Below the pieces are notes generated by a model that did not search any database, was not told where the DNA came from, and worked only from the letters and a program-made list of their open reading frames with translations. Source: Arenibacter antarcticus (GTDB taxonomy: Bacteria; Bacteroidota; Bacteroidia; Flavobacteriales; Flavobacteriaceae). From it: a stretch of 64,000 nt of DNA. Shown here piece after piece: positions 63,294-64,000 of the stretch; the first letter of the stretch is position 1, and the number at the start of each line of letters is the position of its first letter. Made by a program: the position numbers and the translations under genes. The DNA is taken from assembly GCF_041320605.1 (NCBI RefSeq), contig NZ_CP166679.1, forward strand, positions 682,001 through 746,000, given 5' to 3'.

Positions 63294-64000
63294 CTATTTC
63301 AGTTTCTTCTTCACAGCTACTTCTTGGAATGCTTCTACAATATCCAATTCCTGGATATCATTGTAATTTTTAACCTGCAGACCACAATCGTATCCTTTGG
63401 CTACTTCCTTAACGTCATCCTTAAACCTCTTAAGAGAAGACAGTAACCCTGTATGGATAACCACCCCATCTCTTATCAATCTAATATTGGAATTCCTAAA
63501 GATCTTACCACTGGTTACCATACAACCTGCAATTGTACCAATTTTAGAAATCTTAAAGGTTTCCCTTATTTCCGCAGTACCCGAAATCTCTTCCTTCATT
63601 TCTGGAGAAAGCATTCCTTCCATCGCATCTTTCAGGTCGTTAATTGCATCATAAATGATGGAATACATCCTAATATCGATTTCTTCCTTATCAGCCAACA
63701 TTCTGGCGTTACCCATTGGCCTAACGTTAAACCCTATAATTACAGCGTCCGAGGCAGAAGCCAATAGAACATCTGATTCTGTGATAGGACCAACTGCTTT
63801 ATAAATGATATTTACTTGAATTTCAGCAGTAGAAAGTTTCTGGAACGAATCCGTAAGTGCTTCAACTGAACCATCCACATCCCCTTTAAGGATAATGTTC
63901 AATTCTTTAAATTCACCTAGTGCAATTCGTCTTCCAATCTCATCCAAAGTAATATGGCGCTGAGTCCTAACTGACTGCTCTCTTAATAACTGAGAACGTT
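63294..64000 (-). CDS. infB: Translation initiation factor IF-2, 3' part
   Basis: The frame runs off the right edge of the window; the last 234 residues are visible. The sequence reads '...[50 protein letters not shown]' and continues through the IF-2 domain 3/4 pattern '[42 protein letters not shown]' to the C2 domain '[40 protein letters not shown]' that binds fMet-tRNA. The GTPase domain lies outside the window. It is convergent with the SPOR gene, sharing its terminator. Confidence 0.96.
   Translation of the reverse strand, partial: RSQLLREQSVRTQRHITLDEIGRRIALGEFKELNIILKGDVDGSVEALTDSFQKLSTAEIQVNIIYKAVGPITESDVLLASASDAVIIGFNVRPMGNARMLADKEEIDIRMYSIIYDAINDLKDAMEGMLSPEMKEEISGTAEIRETFKISKIGTIAGCMVTSGKIFRNSNIRLIRDGVVIHTGLLSSLKRFKDDVKEVAKGYDCGLQVKNYNDIQELDIVEAFQEVAVKKKLK

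Noticed and set aside
1-64000. tRNA, rRNA, riboswitch, insertion sequence or prophage genes
   Set aside because: I looked through the longer gaps and found no cloverleaf, no conserved riboswitch core, no transposase or integrase, and no terminal inverted repeats. A covariance-model search could still find a small RNA that reading by eye would miss.

Overview
The window is chromosomal DNA from a member of the Bacteroidota, almost certainly a marine or environmental Flavobacteriaceae. The grounds are SprA and PorP/SprF proteins of the type IX secretion system (T9SS) and gliding machinery, type B T9SS C-terminal sorting domains, an alternative complex III (Act) locus joined to an aa3-type oxidase, promoters of the Bacteroidota form TTG-N17-23-TAnnTTTG, and an AT-rich sequence with few Shine-Dalgarno sites. 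I see no rRNA, tRNA, CRISPR array, insertion sequence or prophage. Genes at both ends are cut by the window: a CHRD-like protein on the left and infB on the right.

Layout. 1-3.1 kb: the end of a CHRD-like protein, a SanA/YdcF-type membrane protein, an Nramp-like transporter lacking the usual metal-binding motifs, and a possible small protein. 3.2-14 kb (minus strand): a T9SS surface locus of two large modular secreted proteins with Calx-beta-type repeats, thrombospondin type 3 repeats, a DUF11-like domain and a type B sorting domain, followed by a PorP/SprF protein and an OmpA-family protein. 14-20 kb: fabD, a gamma-carbonic anhydrase-like protein, a solitary PorP/SprF, a Nfu-type Fe-S scaffold with a doubled N-terminal domain, dodecin, an MscS channel and tsaB. 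20-25.7 kb (minus): a MacAB-TolC-like export operon (ATPase, two permeases, adaptor, TolC) that runs into tsaB and is preceded by two perfect palindromes.

26-31.4 kb (minus): a cytochrome oxidase biogenesis and accessory-subunit cluster, read as ctaB/cyoE, two subunit III genes, subunit IV, a thioredoxin-fold SCO-like protein without cysteines, SCO, DUF420 and a small CxxC membrane protein. 31.7-43.8 kb (minus): tonB, vanZ, gcvH, sprA, ruvA and maeB. 44-47.5 kb (minus): queG, a cytochrome P450 and ruvB. 47.7-50.8 kb: an acyl-CoA oxidase-like dehydrogenase and a DUF2807 protein. 51-62.6 kb (minus): the operon actA-B-C-D-E-F-cox2-cox1, which ends at a strong hairpin terminator. The window closes with a SPOR-domain protein and the 3' part of infB.

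How the genes fit together. The Act complex oxidises menaquinol and passes electrons to the aa3 oxidase (CoxI/II from the same operon; CoxIII/IV, heme O synthase and the copper chaperone from the 26-31 kb cluster). SprA is the T9SS outer-membrane translocon, and the two type B proteins with their PorP/SprF partners are its likely clients. The least explained items are the helix-hairpin-helix tail on ActC, the hydrophilic insert in CoxIII, the cysteine-less SCO-like protein and the 86-residue CxxC protein, the motif-less Nramp, and the paired palindromes before the export operon. All calls come from reading the sequence; no database search was run.
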